Below, piece by piece: positions 36,188-46,042 of a DNA stretch of 52,051 nt. Every line of letters starts with the position of its first letter. Position 1 is the first letter of the stretch. This DNA is from Candidatus Omnitrophota bacterium (GTDB lineage: Bacteria > Omnitrophota > Gorgyraeia > Duberdicusellales > Duberdicusellaceae): positions 1 to 52,051 of the forward strand of contig JAGGWS010000054.1 of the NCBI GenBank assembly GCA_021163425.1, read 5' to 3'. The notes beneath the pieces are model-generated. The model did no database searches. It was not told the origin of the DNA and was given only the letters and a program-made list of their open reading frames with translations. Both the position numbers and the translations under genes were made by a program.

Positions 36188-37078
36188 TTAATACTTTAAG
36201 AAAGGAAAAAATCGCCTGCGTTTTAATCTCTTCTTAAGCCGGGAGATTTTCTCTAAAGCTTCTTGCCTCCCCCTCTCGATAATTATATCTATCTTAGAAA
36301 AGTCAGCCCAACCAAAATCAGAAACTTCGGGTTCAAAAATAAAATCAGTTAAATTCTTAGAAATTTCCAGTAATCTATTGTGCCTTATCTCATCTACATT
36401 TAAAAGAATATCTATACTGCTTCTGCCCACTCTTTCCTCTCTTTTCTTTTCTAAACTTACTCCCAGGATAAAATCTATTTTTTTCCTGCGTAAAGCTAAA
36501 GTAGGAAGAGCTTCTAATACTCCGCCATCTACTAAATACTTTTCTCCTTCTCTTAAAGGAGGAAAAACTCCCGGCAAAGCACAGGAAGCAAGCAAAGCCT
36601 TACACAAAAAACCTTCTTCTAAGTAAACCTCTTCTCCCTTTACCAAGTCTACAGCTACACAGAGAAAAGGAATCTTACAATCCGAAAATTTCCACTCATC
36701 TAAGGCTTCCTTAAAAAGAATCTCAAAAGGACGGTAATCTATAAGCCCTCTTTTAATTATCCGGAGATTCCAGAGGTAAAATTCCCGGATAAAAAGAAAA
36801 GCTTTCTTAACTTTAGGATTTTTACTTATATCTTTCTGAGAAGCTAAGCTGAATCTTTCTTCTAATTCCTTAATTAGTTCTCTTTTTAAGAAAGGGAAAA
36901 TCTTACTTTTTAAATAATCAACTTTGCCTTCTTTAGCATAGAGAGCTCCTACTACTGCTCCCATCGAAGTTCCTGAGATGAAATCAATAGGTATTTTCTC
37001 CTTCTCGAGAACCTCTAACACTCCGATATGAGCAAAGCCTCTTGCTCCCCCACCTCCTAAAGCTAAACCGATCTTCAC
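36188..37078 (-). CDS. Patatin-like phospholipase (RssA-type)
   Basis: LALGGGGARGFAHIGVLEVLE, ISGTSMGAVVG, YLVDGGVLEALP. Confidence 0.95.
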   Translation of the reverse strand: MKIGLALGGGGARGFAHIGVLEVLEKEKIPIDFISGTSMGAVVGALYAKEGKVDYLKSKIFPFLKRELIKELEERFSLASQKDISKNPKVKKAFLFIREFYLWNLRIIKRGLIDYRPFEILFKEALDEWKFSDCKIPFLCVAVDLVKGEEVYLEEGFLCKALLASCALPGVFPPLREGEKYLVDGGVLEALPTLALRRKKIDFILGVSLEKKREERVGRSSIDILLNVDEIRHNRLLEISKNLTDFIFEPEVSDFGWADFSKIDIIIERGRQEALEKISRLKKRLKRRRFFPFLKY

Positions 37079-37174
37079 CTAGTATTAGTAAATAACAATT
37101 AAGCTCTCTTCAGCAAAAATCTCTTTCTTAATAGTAGTAAAAGCAGGTTCTTTCTCTCTACACTCTCTATACTT

Positions 37175-37405
37175 TTAATCTTTAGCTATAGCTATAGTAA
37201 TTGCTCCTGCTAAAATTAAGAACAGACCTATACAACCTTTAATCACTAATAATAAATCTCTCCACCAGGCTATAACCGCCCAGATACCTAATCCTACCAA
37301 GACAACTCCTAAGGCTATCTTGAGAACCATCTTGACTGCTTCTCCAGCAGACTTCTTCTCTTGGGGTTGTTGAGTTTGTTCAGCCTGTTTTACTTCTTCA
37401 GCCAT
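37175..37405 (-). CDS. Small membrane protein, unknown function
   Basis: Two TM segments, charged N-terminus. Confidence 0.6.
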   Translation of the reverse strand: MAEEVKQAEQTQQPQEKKSAGEAVKMVLKIALGVVLVGLGIWAVIAWWRDLLLVIKGCIGLFLILAGAITIAIAKD

Positions 37406-37473
37406 TTAACACCTCCTCTTTTTTAAATAAATAACCTAAAGCTTTGGCGAAGAAATAATATTATATCAAAAAA

Positions 37474-38421
37474 TCAATCTTTTTGAACCCTAAATTTCAG
37501 ATTAAAAACTTTTTCTGGAGGCCGGGACTTCCAGCGGCGATGGATCCAGCCCCACAAATAAGGACATTTCCTCACCCAATCTTCTATTATTTTAGTAAAT
37601 TTTATAGCATTTACAAGTATTAATTCATCTTTATCTTCTCTCATCTCTAAAGGTATTTCCTCCTCTATAAAAATAGTATGAAAACCTCCTCTTTGTCTTA
37701 CTATAAACACAGGCACAATACAGGCTCTACTCCTTAAAGCTAAAACTATAGGGCCTACTGGAGTAGCTGCTAACTTCCCAAAAAACTTAACCCACACTCC
37801 TCCTGTACCATAATTCTGGTCCATCTGAATAACTAAAACCTCATTATTGGCCAAGGCTTTAAGGGAGCTAAAAACAGCTTCTTTTTTAGGATAGGAAAAA
37901 ATTGTTTTAATTCCTGCTTGAGTTCTTAAATTATGAATAAGACTTCCCGCCTTTTCGTCCCTCATAGGCCTAGCCATAGTATTGACCATAAACCCTTCCT
38001 CTTTAAGTCTTAAACACATTAGAGGAAAGTTACCAAAATGAGCAGTTAAAGCAATTACTCCTCTCTTTTTCTCTAACGCCTTTTCTAAATTCTCCAAACC
38101 TTTAATCTCTACTCTTTGTTTAACCTTATCAAGATTATTAAGAAAATAAAATATCTCCCATCCTGCCTCTCCCATAAATTTAAAGGAATCTTTAGCAATT
38201 CTTTTAATTTCTAAAGGTGTCTTTTCTTTAGCAAAGGCTGTATTTAAACTTTCTAAAGCTATTCTTCTATGTCTTGGCGAAAAAATATAACCTAACAAAC
38301 CAAAACTTTTTCCTAAAAACAAAACAAATTTAAAGGGTAGAATCTTAACCAGTTGAGAACTTAATTTAAGAAGAACCCATCCTGCTTTTCTCCTTAAAAA
38401 TTTCTTCTTTTCTTTATCCAT
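37474..38421 (-). CDS. LpxL/HtrB-like lipid A biosynthesis acyltransferase
   Basis: ALTAHFGNFPLMCLRLKEEGF, MDQNYGTGGVWVKFFGKLAATPVGPIVLALRS. Confidence 0.85.
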   Translation of the reverse strand: MDKEKKKFLRRKAGWVLLKLSSQLVKILPFKFVLFLGKSFGLLGYIFSPRHRRIALESLNTAFAKEKTPLEIKRIAKDSFKFMGEAGWEIFYFLNNLDKVKQRVEIKGLENLEKALEKKRGVIALTAHFGNFPLMCLRLKEEGFMVNTMARPMRDEKAGSLIHNLRTQAGIKTIFSYPKKEAVFSSLKALANNEVLVIQMDQNYGTGGVWVKFFGKLAATPVGPIVLALRSRACIVPVFIVRQRGGFHTIFIEEEIPLEMREDKDELILVNAIKFTKIIEDWVRKCPYLWGWIHRRWKSRPPEKVFNLKFRVQKD

Positions 38422-38439
38422 AATTATAAAAAATAGTCT

Positions 38440-38922
38440 TTACAACTTATATCCTATTTTTCTTAAAAAATCCTTCCTCCATCTTACATCTTCTTCAGCC
38501 TCTATTCCCTTAGGAGAAAAACCATCAACTACTCCTAAAATACCTCTCCCCTGTGAAGTTTCTGCTACAATTACTTCTACTGGGTTAGCTGTAGCACAAA
38601 ATATCCGGCACACCTCTGGCACCATCTTCACTGCATTTAAAACATTTATGGGAAAAGTTTCTCTCAAAGCAATAAAAAAAGTATGACCTGCACCTATATT
38701 TAAAGCATTCTTTATAGAAATCTTCTTAAGTTCTTCAGAGTTTGCTTCAGCTCTTACTAAAGTCTTTCCTGAAGACTCACAAAAAGCAAAGCCAAACTTT
38801 ATATTAGGAGATGCCGAGATTAAAACTTCATATAAATCTTCTACTGTCTTTATAAAGTGGGCTTGACCAATTATAATGTTCACATCCTCAGGCTTTTCTA
38901 CTCTTACTACCTTTATCTCCAT
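38440..38922 (-). CDS. Adenosine-specific kinase family protein
   Basis: VNIIIGQAHFIKTVEDLYEVL...FGFAFCESSG...GAGHTFFIALRETFPINVLNAVKMVPEVCRIFCATANPVEVIVAET...GILGVVDG. Confidence 0.85.
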   Translation of the reverse strand: MEIKVVRVEKPEDVNIIIGQAHFIKTVEDLYEVLISASPNIKFGFAFCESSGKTLVRAEANSEELKKISIKNALNIGAGHTFFIALRETFPINVLNAVKMVPEVCRIFCATANPVEVIVAETSQGRGILGVVDGFSPKGIEAEEDVRWRKDFLRKIGYKL

Positions 38923-38939
38923 AACAGCCCCCTTTCTCT

Positions 38940-40409
38940 TTAAAACTTTATTTTCTTATCAAAGATTAACAATGCCAACCCCAAAATCACTCCTATATAA
39001 ATAAATATATCCGGCCGTTGAGAATAAAAAGTCTTATCCTGGGAAGGAAAGATTTTACCATTTAATAAGCCCTCTACAAATATTTTTTTATTGTTAATTC
39101 TAAGAGTCTTTTCTATCTTTCCCTGAGGAGAAATTATACAAGTTATACCACTATTAGCTACCCGTAGTAAATATCTTTTTTCCTCAATAGCCCTAAATAC
39201 TGCTGGCTGAAGATGCTGAATTACTTGAGGATAACCTTTAAACCAAGCATCATTAGTAATATTCACCAACACATTTGCTCCTCTTCTAACAAAATCTCTT
39301 ACTAAATCAGGAAATAAATCTTCAAAACAGATAAGAGCAGCTATTCTTAAATTTTTATAATTTAATAAAACAGCTTCTTTACCCGCAGAGATATCTCCAA
39401 AAGAATTTACCACTGAGATAAAGCTTAAAAAATTTCTTAAAGGTATATATTCTCCAAAAGGAACTAATTTAAGTTTTCTATACTTAGAAAGCCGTCCTTG
39501 TTTAGAAATAAGAACAGCTGTATTAAAATAATCTCCCTCACTCTCCTCTACTACTCCCATAAGAATATCTCTTTTAAAACTTTTAGCTAAGAGTTTTAAT
39601 TCGACAAAATCTTTCCCTGCTGGATAAGGCCAGCTGGCTTCAGGAAAAATAACTAAACTCCCTAAAGGAGCCTGATTCGAAAGAAAAACTAGTTTATCTT
39701 TTATTTCCTGATAATAAATAGGTTCCCACTTCTTTTCTTGAGTTATATTGGGTTGAACTAAACTCACCAAACTGGGTTTATCCTTCTTAAAAGAAGGCTT
39801 CTTCAAAGAAGAATAACCATAAAGCAAAAAGGAAGATAATAAAAACAAAAATAACAATAAACTCAATAAATTCTGGCTTAATTTCCTCTTTTCTAAAAAA
39901 TTAAACAAAACCATATTAGATAAGACTATTAAAAAAGAGACAGGCCATACCCCCAGTAAATTAGCTATCTGAATAAGAGTTAAATTTTTAAACTGGCTAT
40001 AACCAAAGAGAGCCCAGCCAAAACCTCCCCATTTTGTCCTTAGATACTCAAATACAACCCAAACCAGAGGAATTAATAAAAAATTAAAGTTTTTCTCTAA
40101 GAGTTTTTTAATCCCTAAACTGGAAATAGCCCAATATAAAGAAAGGTACAAAAGAAGAAAAAATAGACCCAGGCGGGTTACAAAACCTATCCAGAAGACT
40201 ACAGTTAAAAAGTAAATAAACCCGGCTATAAAACTATAAAAAAAACTTTTAGGATAAGAGCTATCCTTCAATACCATCAATAAAAAAATTAGAGAAAACC
40301 AGATAAGAAAGGAAAGATTGGAAGAATTAAAGCTTAACCCAGCTAAAAAACCAGATAAACTTGAAAAGAATAAACTCTGAAGCAAATTCTTAATTCTGGA
40401 ATTATGCAT
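38940..40409 (-). CDS. lnt: Apolipoprotein N-acyltransferase
   Basis: N-terminal TM bundle; VIFPEASWPYP, YRKLKLVPFGEYIPLR, ALICFEDLFPDLVRDFVRRGANVLVNITNDAWF. Confidence 0.95.
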   Translation of the reverse strand: MHNSRIKNLLQSLFFSSLSGFLAGLSFNSSNLSFLIWFSLIFLLMVLKDSSYPKSFFYSFIAGFIYFLTVVFWIGFVTRLGLFFLLLYLSLYWAISSLGIKKLLEKNFNFLLIPLVWVVFEYLRTKWGGFGWALFGYSQFKNLTLIQIANLLGVWPVSFLIVLSNMVLFNFLEKRKLSQNLLSLLLFLFLLSSFLLYGYSSLKKPSFKKDKPSLVSLVQPNITQEKKWEPIYYQEIKDKLVFLSNQAPLGSLVIFPEASWPYPAGKDFVELKLLAKSFKRDILMGVVEESEGDYFNTAVLISKQGRLSKYRKLKLVPFGEYIPLRNFLSFISVVNSFGDISAGKEAVLLNYKNLRIAALICFEDLFPDLVRDFVRRGANVLVNITNDAWFKGYPQVIQHLQPAVFRAIEEKRYLLRVANSGITCIISPQGKIEKTLRINNKKIFVEGLLNGKIFPSQDKTFYSQRPDIFIYIGVILGLALLIFDKKIKF

Positions 40410-40522
40410 ATTGTATTTATTATTGTGTTTATTTATTAAGACTTTAAAACAACAACTTCTTTCAGCAATACTGGATAAACTAAATTAAAAGGAGGACTGC
40501 GAAGAGCTAAAGATTACTGACT

Positions 40523-43348
40523 TTAAAAATTTCTTCCGCAACACTTCTTATACTTCTTCCCGCTCCCACAAGGGCAGGGGTCATTCCTTCCTATCTTCTT
40601 CTTAGAAATCTGTTTAGGAAGAAGCTTCCTCTTACTCTCCTCTCTCCTCAAAGATGAATATTCTTCATGCTGAAAACTCTGAGGAGTTCCAGCTAAAACA
40701 GTTCTTAAGCGAGGAGGTTCTTTTATCTCTACTCTGAAGATTAAATCTAAAATGCCTTCTCTTACAGAAGAAAGCATATCTAAAAAAGCTCTAAAAGCCT
40801 CCTGTTGATATTCATCAATAGGGTTTCTTTGGCCATAGGCTCTTAAGTGAATACCTTCCTTTAAATTATCCAAGGTTAAAAGATGCTCTTTCCAGCGGGA
40901 ATCAATAACTTGTAGAGAAACTATTCTCTCTAAATAACGGAGCTTATCTCCTAACTTAGCTTCTCTTTCTTGATAACTCTTCTTCACCAGGTCAAAAATT
41001 ATCTCTTTAAGCTCCTGAGGAGTTTTATTTTCCAAAACAGTCCTGTCTAAATCTATAGCAAATCTAAACTTTAGCTCATTTATAAATTTATCCTCTTCTG
41101 CAGAGAAATTATCAACTTCTTTGGAAAATAAAAATTCAATCTTCTCTTCTAAAGATTCTCTAAGCATATCTAAAATATCTTCTTTTAGATTTTTACCTTC
41201 TAAAATCTCTCTTCTTTTAGAATAAATTACTTCTCTTTGTCTATTCATTACATTGTCAAATTCTAAAAGCTGTTTTCTGATTTCGAAATTATGAGCTTCT
41301 ACTCTCCTCTGAGCTGTCTCAATAGACCTGCTCACCCAGGGATGCTCTATAGGTTCATCCTCAGGAAAACCAAACTTTTCCATTAAATACATAATCCTTT
41401 CTGAACCAAATAGTCTCATCAAATCATCTTCTAAAGAGATATAAAAACATGATGAACCGGGGTCTCCCTGACGGCCGGATCTTCCTCTTAACTGATTATC
41501 AATCCGGCGAGCTTCGTGACGCTCTGTGCCTATTACATGTAAACCTCCTAATTCTACTACTTTCTTGTGTTCAGCCTCAAACTCTCTCTTATATTTTTCT
41601 AAAAGTTTTTTAAATTCCTGAGGATAATTTTCATCCTGAGGGCTTAAACCTTTTTGTTTTAAAATACTCTTCACCAAATACTCAGGGTTCCCTCCTAAAA
41701 TTATGTCAGTTCCTCTTCCAGCCATATTAGTAGCAATAGTAATTTGAGCTAATCTTCCTGCTTGAGCTACAATATAGGCTTCTCTCTCGTGATACTTAGC
41801 ATTAAGAACCTGGTGAGGGATTCCTTTCTCCTTTAGAAGAGTTGAAAGATACTCTGAATTCTCAATCGAAGTAGTTCCTACCAAGACAGGCCTGCCTGTC
41901 TTATAAATCTCTTCAATCTCTGAAACTACAGCTTTAAACTTTACTTGTTTGGTCTTATATATCTTATCAGGGAAAGTAATCCTTCGCAGAGGTTTATTAG
42001 TAGGAATAACTACTACATCTAAATTATATATATGTTTAAACTCGGAAGCCTCAGTATAAGCTGTACCGGTCATCCCTGCAAGTTTTTTATACATCTTAAA
42101 ATAGTTCTGTAAAGTAATAGTAGCTAAAGTTTGAGATTCTTCCTGAATCTTCAAACCTTCTTTAGCCTCAATTGCCTGATGGAGACCATCCGACCATCTC
42201 CTTCCCGGCATTAATCTTCCGGTAAATTCATCCACAATAATTACCTTTCCTTCTTTAACAATATAATCTTTTTCTCTTTTAAAAAATTCTTTAGCTCTTA
42301 AAGCTTGTCTTATATGGTGAGGCCATTCACTGAAAACATCTTCAAAGAGATTATCCACACCCAGATACTCCTCACATTTCTTTAAACCCTGCTCAGTTAA
42401 AGTCACAGTTTGGGTTTTTTCGTCAGCTAAATAATCAACGCCTTCTCCTAAGTTTATACCTTTATACTTAGCTTCTATTTCATCTTTTTCTAAAATTCTT
42501 CTTCCTTTAAGTCTGGAGGCAATTTTTTCCGCAAGATAATATTTGTCAGTAGACTCTTCAGCTGGTCCGGAAATAATTAAAGGGGTCCGGGCCTCATCAA
42601 TAAGAATAGAATCAACTTCATCTACTATAGCATAAAAATGACCTCTCTGAACCATATCTTCTAAGTGTAAGACCATATTATCTCTTAAATAGTCAAAGCC
42701 AAACTCGTTATTAGTCCCATAAGTTATGTCGCAAGAATAAGCAAGCCTCCTCTCTTTTTGAGACATTCCTTGTTGAATAACTCCTACTGATAATCCTAAA
42801 AATTCGTAAATTGGACCCATCCACTCCCTATCTCTTTTGGCTAAATAGTCATTTACTGTAACAATATGGACTCCTTTTCCTAAGAGAGCATTAAGATAAG
42901 CAGGTAGAGTTGCTACCAGGGTTTTTCCTTCACCAGTAGCCATTTCAGCAATCCCACAATTATTAAGCACTATACCTCCTAAGATCTGAACATCAAAATG
43001 GCGCAGACCAATAGTCCTTACTGAAGACTCCCGCACTAAAGCGAAAGCTAAAGGAAGAACTTCCTCTAAAGTTTTTTGGAAAACCAAATATTTTTCCTCT
43101 TCATCCTGAATATTCTTAGTCCGTTCATAAATTAATTCTCGAAACTCCTGAGTCTTCTGGAAGAAAAAACTATCGGGTTTCTTTCTCAACTCCTCTTCTA
43201 AAGAATTTACCTGAGAAACTATCTTAGCGTATTTAGCAATCTGGGAAGCTGAAGGCAAAGGAATCTCTTTACCCAAAGTGATATTCACTCTGGGAGTTAA
43301 TCTGTCTATCTTTCTCTGATGATATTTTATAAAATGGGACTTAAACAT
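40523..43348 (-). CDS. secA: Preprotein translocase subunit SecA
   Basis: EMATGEGKTLVATLPAYLNAL, VNDYLAKRDREWMGPIYEFLGL, GTDIILGG, C-terminal NDPCPCGSGKKYKKCCG. Confidence 0.98.
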   Translation of the reverse strand: MFKSHFIKYHQRKIDRLTPRVNITLGKEIPLPSASQIAKYAKIVSQVNSLEEELRKKPDSFFFQKTQEFRELIYERTKNIQDEEEKYLVFQKTLEEVLPLAFALVRESSVRTIGLRHFDVQILGGIVLNNCGIAEMATGEGKTLVATLPAYLNALLGKGVHIVTVNDYLAKRDREWMGPIYEFLGLSVGVIQQGMSQKERRLAYSCDITYGTNNEFGFDYLRDNMVLHLEDMVQRGHFYAIVDEVDSILIDEARTPLIISGPAEESTDKYYLAEKIASRLKGRRILEKDEIEAKYKGINLGEGVDYLADEKTQTVTLTEQGLKKCEEYLGVDNLFEDVFSEWPHHIRQALRAKEFFKREKDYIVKEGKVIIVDEFTGRLMPGRRWSDGLHQAIEAKEGLKIQEESQTLATITLQNYFKMYKKLAGMTGTAYTEASEFKHIYNLDVVVIPTNKPLRRITFPDKIYKTKQVKFKAVVSEIEEIYKTGRPVLVGTTSIENSEYLSTLLKEKGIPHQVLNAKYHEREAYIVAQAGRLAQITIATNMAGRGTDIILGGNPEYLVKSILKQKGLSPQDENYPQEFKKLLEKYKREFEAEHKKVVELGGLHVIGTERHEARRIDNQLRGRSGRQGDPGSSCFYISLEDDLMRLFGSERIMYLMEKFGFPEDEPIEHPWVSRSIETAQRRVEAHNFEIRKQLLEFDNVMNRQREVIYSKRREILEGKNLKEDILDMLRESLEEKIEFLFSKEVDNFSAEEDKFINELKFRFAIDLDRTVLENKTPQELKEIIFDLVKKSYQEREAKLGDKLRYLERIVSLQVIDSRWKEHLLTLDNLKEGIHLRAYGQRNPIDEYQQEAFRAFLDMLSSVREGILDLIFRVEIKEPPRLRTVLAGTPQSFQHEEYSSLRREESKRKLLPKQISKKKIGRNDPCPCGSGKKYKKCCGRNF

Positions 43349-44427
43349 TTTTGCTTTTTAAATATGCCTCTATAAACCCATCTAATTCTCCATCTAACAC
43401 AGCTAAAGCTTGAGAAGTCTCGTATCTGGTTCTGTGGTCTTTGACTAAAGAATAAGGATGGAGGATGTAAGAACGAATCTGAGAACCCCATTCTATCTTC
43501 TTTTTCTCTCCGGAAATATCCTCCAACTCCTTTCTTTTTTCTTCTTGAAGTTTATTATAAAGTTTAGATTTCAATATCTTAAGGGCTGTCTGCTTATTTT
43601 GATACTGAGAGCGTTCAGCCTGGCAAGAAACTACAATCCCTGAAGGAAGATGAGTAATTCTTACTGCTGAATCAGTAACGTTTACGTGCTGACCTCCATG
43701 ACCAGAAGCCCGAAAAGTTTCTATCTTTAGGTCCTGAGGCTTTATGTCTATTTCTACTTCCTCACTAACCTGGGGGATAACATCCACAGAAGCAAAGGAA
43801 GTATGTCTCCTTTTATTGGCATCAAAAGGGGAGATTCTTACTAATCTATGAACTCCTTTCTCAGCCTTAAGATACCCATAAGCATACTTTCCTTTAACTA
43901 AAAAAGTAATATTTTTAAAACCAGCAGATTCCTCAGGTAGACAATCTACAACTTCCACTTTATAATTCTTAGATTCAGCCCAAAGACTATACATTCTAAA
44001 AAGCATCCCTGCCCAATCACAGGCTTCTAAACCTCCTGCGCCTGAGTTTATACTTACAATAGCATCTTCTCTGTCAAATTTATCTCTGAGAAAAACTTTT
44101 GCCTCAAAACTACTGACTCCTCTTTCTAAAGCCTGTAATTGCCTGTCTACCTCTCCTTGAAAAGAAGGGTCTTCCTTAACTAAGTCAATAAACTCTTTTA
44201 GTTGTTCGGCCTCCTTGTTAAGTTTTCCCCACTCCTCATATTTCTCTTTACATTCTTTAAGCTCTTCTACTCTTTTCTGGCTCTCTCTACTTTCCCAGAA
44301 TGAAGGAAAACTCATTTGATTCTCTAAATCTTTAATCCGTTTCTCTAAAAAGGGTATTTCAAAGATAGTCTCCTAACTCTTTAATTTTCTTCTGTAATTC
44401 CTGCTGAGCCCTAACTAAGTCTCTCAT
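43341..44427 (-). CDS. prfB: Peptide chain release factor 2 with programmed +1 frameshift (in-frame TGA at 44359-44361)
   Basis: GGQ motif ASGHGGQHVNVTDSAVRITH. Upstream frame-0 leader MRDLVRAQQELQKKIKELGDYL ends at TGA in TTAGGAGACTATCTTTGAA; +1 frame continues EIPFLEKRIKDLENQ into the annotated M of the ORF at 44315. Confidence 0.95.
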
Positions 44428-44476
44428 CTTTTCCTCCTCTATAAGTTTTTGAGTTTTACCCTTAAATAAGGGTATT

Positions 44477-45538
44477 TTATCCATGCTCTATCCTCATCCT
44501 TAATTCTTCTTTTTTATCAGAAAAACTTATAGCAGTCTCCTTATCAATTTTTCCTTCCTTTACCAATCTCAAAAACATCTGTTCAAAACTCACCATCCCA
44601 TAAACTTCCCCCTGCTCAATGTAAGAAGGTATCTCCCAAACTTTATTCTCCCGAATAAGCCTGGAAATAGAAGGACTTAAAACCATAACTTCATAAGCAG
44701 GGATAAGCCCTTTGCCGTCTTTAGCAGGAAGAAGCCTCAAAGAAACCACTCCTTTAAGAAGCTGAGATAATTGCATTAAAACTTGAGGATGTTGATGCGA
44801 AGGGAAAAAACTTATTATCCTCTCCACAGTCTGAGAAGCATTAACTGTGTGAAGTGTGGAAAACACCAACACTCCGGTCTCAGCAGCGTCTAAGGCTGCC
44901 CGCATAGTTTCTTCGTCTCTTATATTCCCTATAAATATAACATCAGGGGAATGTAAAGTAAACTGCCTTAATGCCCCTAAATAACTATCCACATCTTTAC
45001 CAATCTCTCTCTGATTAATAATTGAATTCTTATCGGTAAAGGTAAATTCAATTGGTTCTTCAATAGAAAGGATATGTCTTCTATAATTTTTATTTATATA
45101 TTCTATCATCGAAGCAATAGCTGTAGACTTTCCACTACCGGTAGTTCCGGTAAGAAGAACTAGCCCTCTTTTTTCTGCGCATAAAGATCTTAAGACTTGA
45201 GAAGGAAGATTGAGTTCCTCAAAACTCAAAATATTTAGATTTATCGCTCTTATTACTAAAGCTAAAGAATTCCTCTGGTAAAAAACACTTATTCTCATCC
45301 GCCAATTCTCTCTAAAATAAAAAGCTCCTTCATAACTTTTCTTTTGAGAAAGTTCATTGAATCCTTCCTCAGTAAGAAGCTCTTTTATCATCTCCTCTAA
45401 ATCTGGAGGCTCAAGCTTCTTCTCGTCCAACTTGACTACTTCTCCGAATAATCTTACTTTGGGGGGGGACTTTGCTCTTAAAAATAAATCTGAACCTCTT
45501 ATCTCCACCATCTTGTTCAGCCACCTATCTATAATCAT
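44477..45538 (-). CDS. pilT: Twitching motility ATPase PilT
   Basis: LLTGTTGSGKSTAIASMIEYINKNYRRHILSIEEPIEF; ALRQFTLHSPDVIFIGNIRDEETM; STLHTVNASQTVERIISFFP. Confidence 0.95.
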   Translation of the reverse strand: MIIDRWLNKMVEIRGSDLFLRAKSPPKVRLFGEVVKLDEKKLEPPDLEEMIKELLTEEGFNELSQKKSYEGAFYFRENWRMRISVFYQRNSLALVIRAINLNILSFEELNLPSQVLRSLCAEKRGLVLLTGTTGSGKSTAIASMIEYINKNYRRHILSIEEPIEFTFTDKNSIINQREIGKDVDSYLGALRQFTLHSPDVIFIGNIRDEETMRAALDAAETGVLVFSTLHTVNASQTVERIISFFPSHQHPQVLMQLSQLLKGVVSLRLLPAKDGKGLIPAYEVMVLSPSISRLIRENKVWEIPSYIEQGEVYGMVSFEQMFLRLVKEGKIDKETAISFSDKKEELRMRIEHG

Positions 45539-45554
45539 CTCTCCTCCTTAACTT

Positions 45555-45980
45555 TTAGGTAAACTCCGTACCATGGCTTAACCCCGGCCTTTCCCTCAAA
45601 GAGCGGGGTGGCTTTCGGGCATTACCCTTCGGAATATTTCTTCTCTTCATCTGCGAGTTTATACCTGCGGCTTTCTGGTAGTGCGGGATAAGCAAATTTT
45701 TCTTTATGGACTTCTCTAATTCTAACAATTCTTTTTTCAAGTCTTTTCCTAAAGAATACCCTCCAATATCCTGGTTACTCTTTATTACCCTGTGACAGGG
45801 TATAAAGAAAGGGAAAGGATTTTTGTTTAAAACCCTGCCTACTGCTCGAAAAGCATTGGGTTTACCTATCTTCTTAGCTACCCATTTATAACTCCGAACT
45901 TCTCCCAATGGTATCTTAGCTACACATTTTAAAACTTTCTTTTCAAAGTCAGTGAACCTTTTCCTCTTTAACCTTCTCAT
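45555..45980 (-). CDS. ogt: Methylated-DNA-protein cysteine methyltransferase; C-terminal ~35-45 aa are read-through of a structured repeat
   Basis: IPLGEVRSYKWVAKKIGKPNAFRAVGRVLNKNPFPFFIPCHRVIKSNQDIGGYSLG. Confidence 0.9.
   Translation of the reverse strand: MRRLKRKRFTDFEKKVLKCVAKIPLGEVRSYKWVAKKIGKPNAFRAVGRVLNKNPFPFFIPCHRVIKSNQDIGGYSLGKDLKKELLELEKSIKKNLLIPHYQKAAGINSQMKRRNIPKGNARKPPRSLRERPGLSHGTEFT
45557..45674 (-). ncRNA. Candidate structured RNA/dispersed repeat, copy 2, directly upstream of pilT
   Basis: AGCCGCAGGUAUAAACUCGCAGAUGAAGAGAAGAAAUAUUCCGAAGGGUAAUGCCCGAAAGCCACCCCGCUCUUUGAGGGAAAGGCCGGGGUUAAGCCAUGGUACGGAGUUUACC; closing helix GGU(AU)AAACUC/GAGUUUACC, internal CCCCG/CGGGG helix; homologous to copy 1. 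Confidence 0.6.
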
Positions 45981-46042
45981 TTTAAACTTATTTCTTCTAA
46001 TTTTATCCTAAAAATCAAAGATTGAAAATTAATTTTCAACTC

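Noticed and set aside
45557-45674. Naming the repeat a c-di-GMP-I (GEMM) riboswitch
   Set aside because: Only partial resemblance; the canonical GACGCAAAGC core and GAAA tetraloop/receptor are not clearly present, and copy 1 is not upstream of any co-oriented gene. Needs cmscan.
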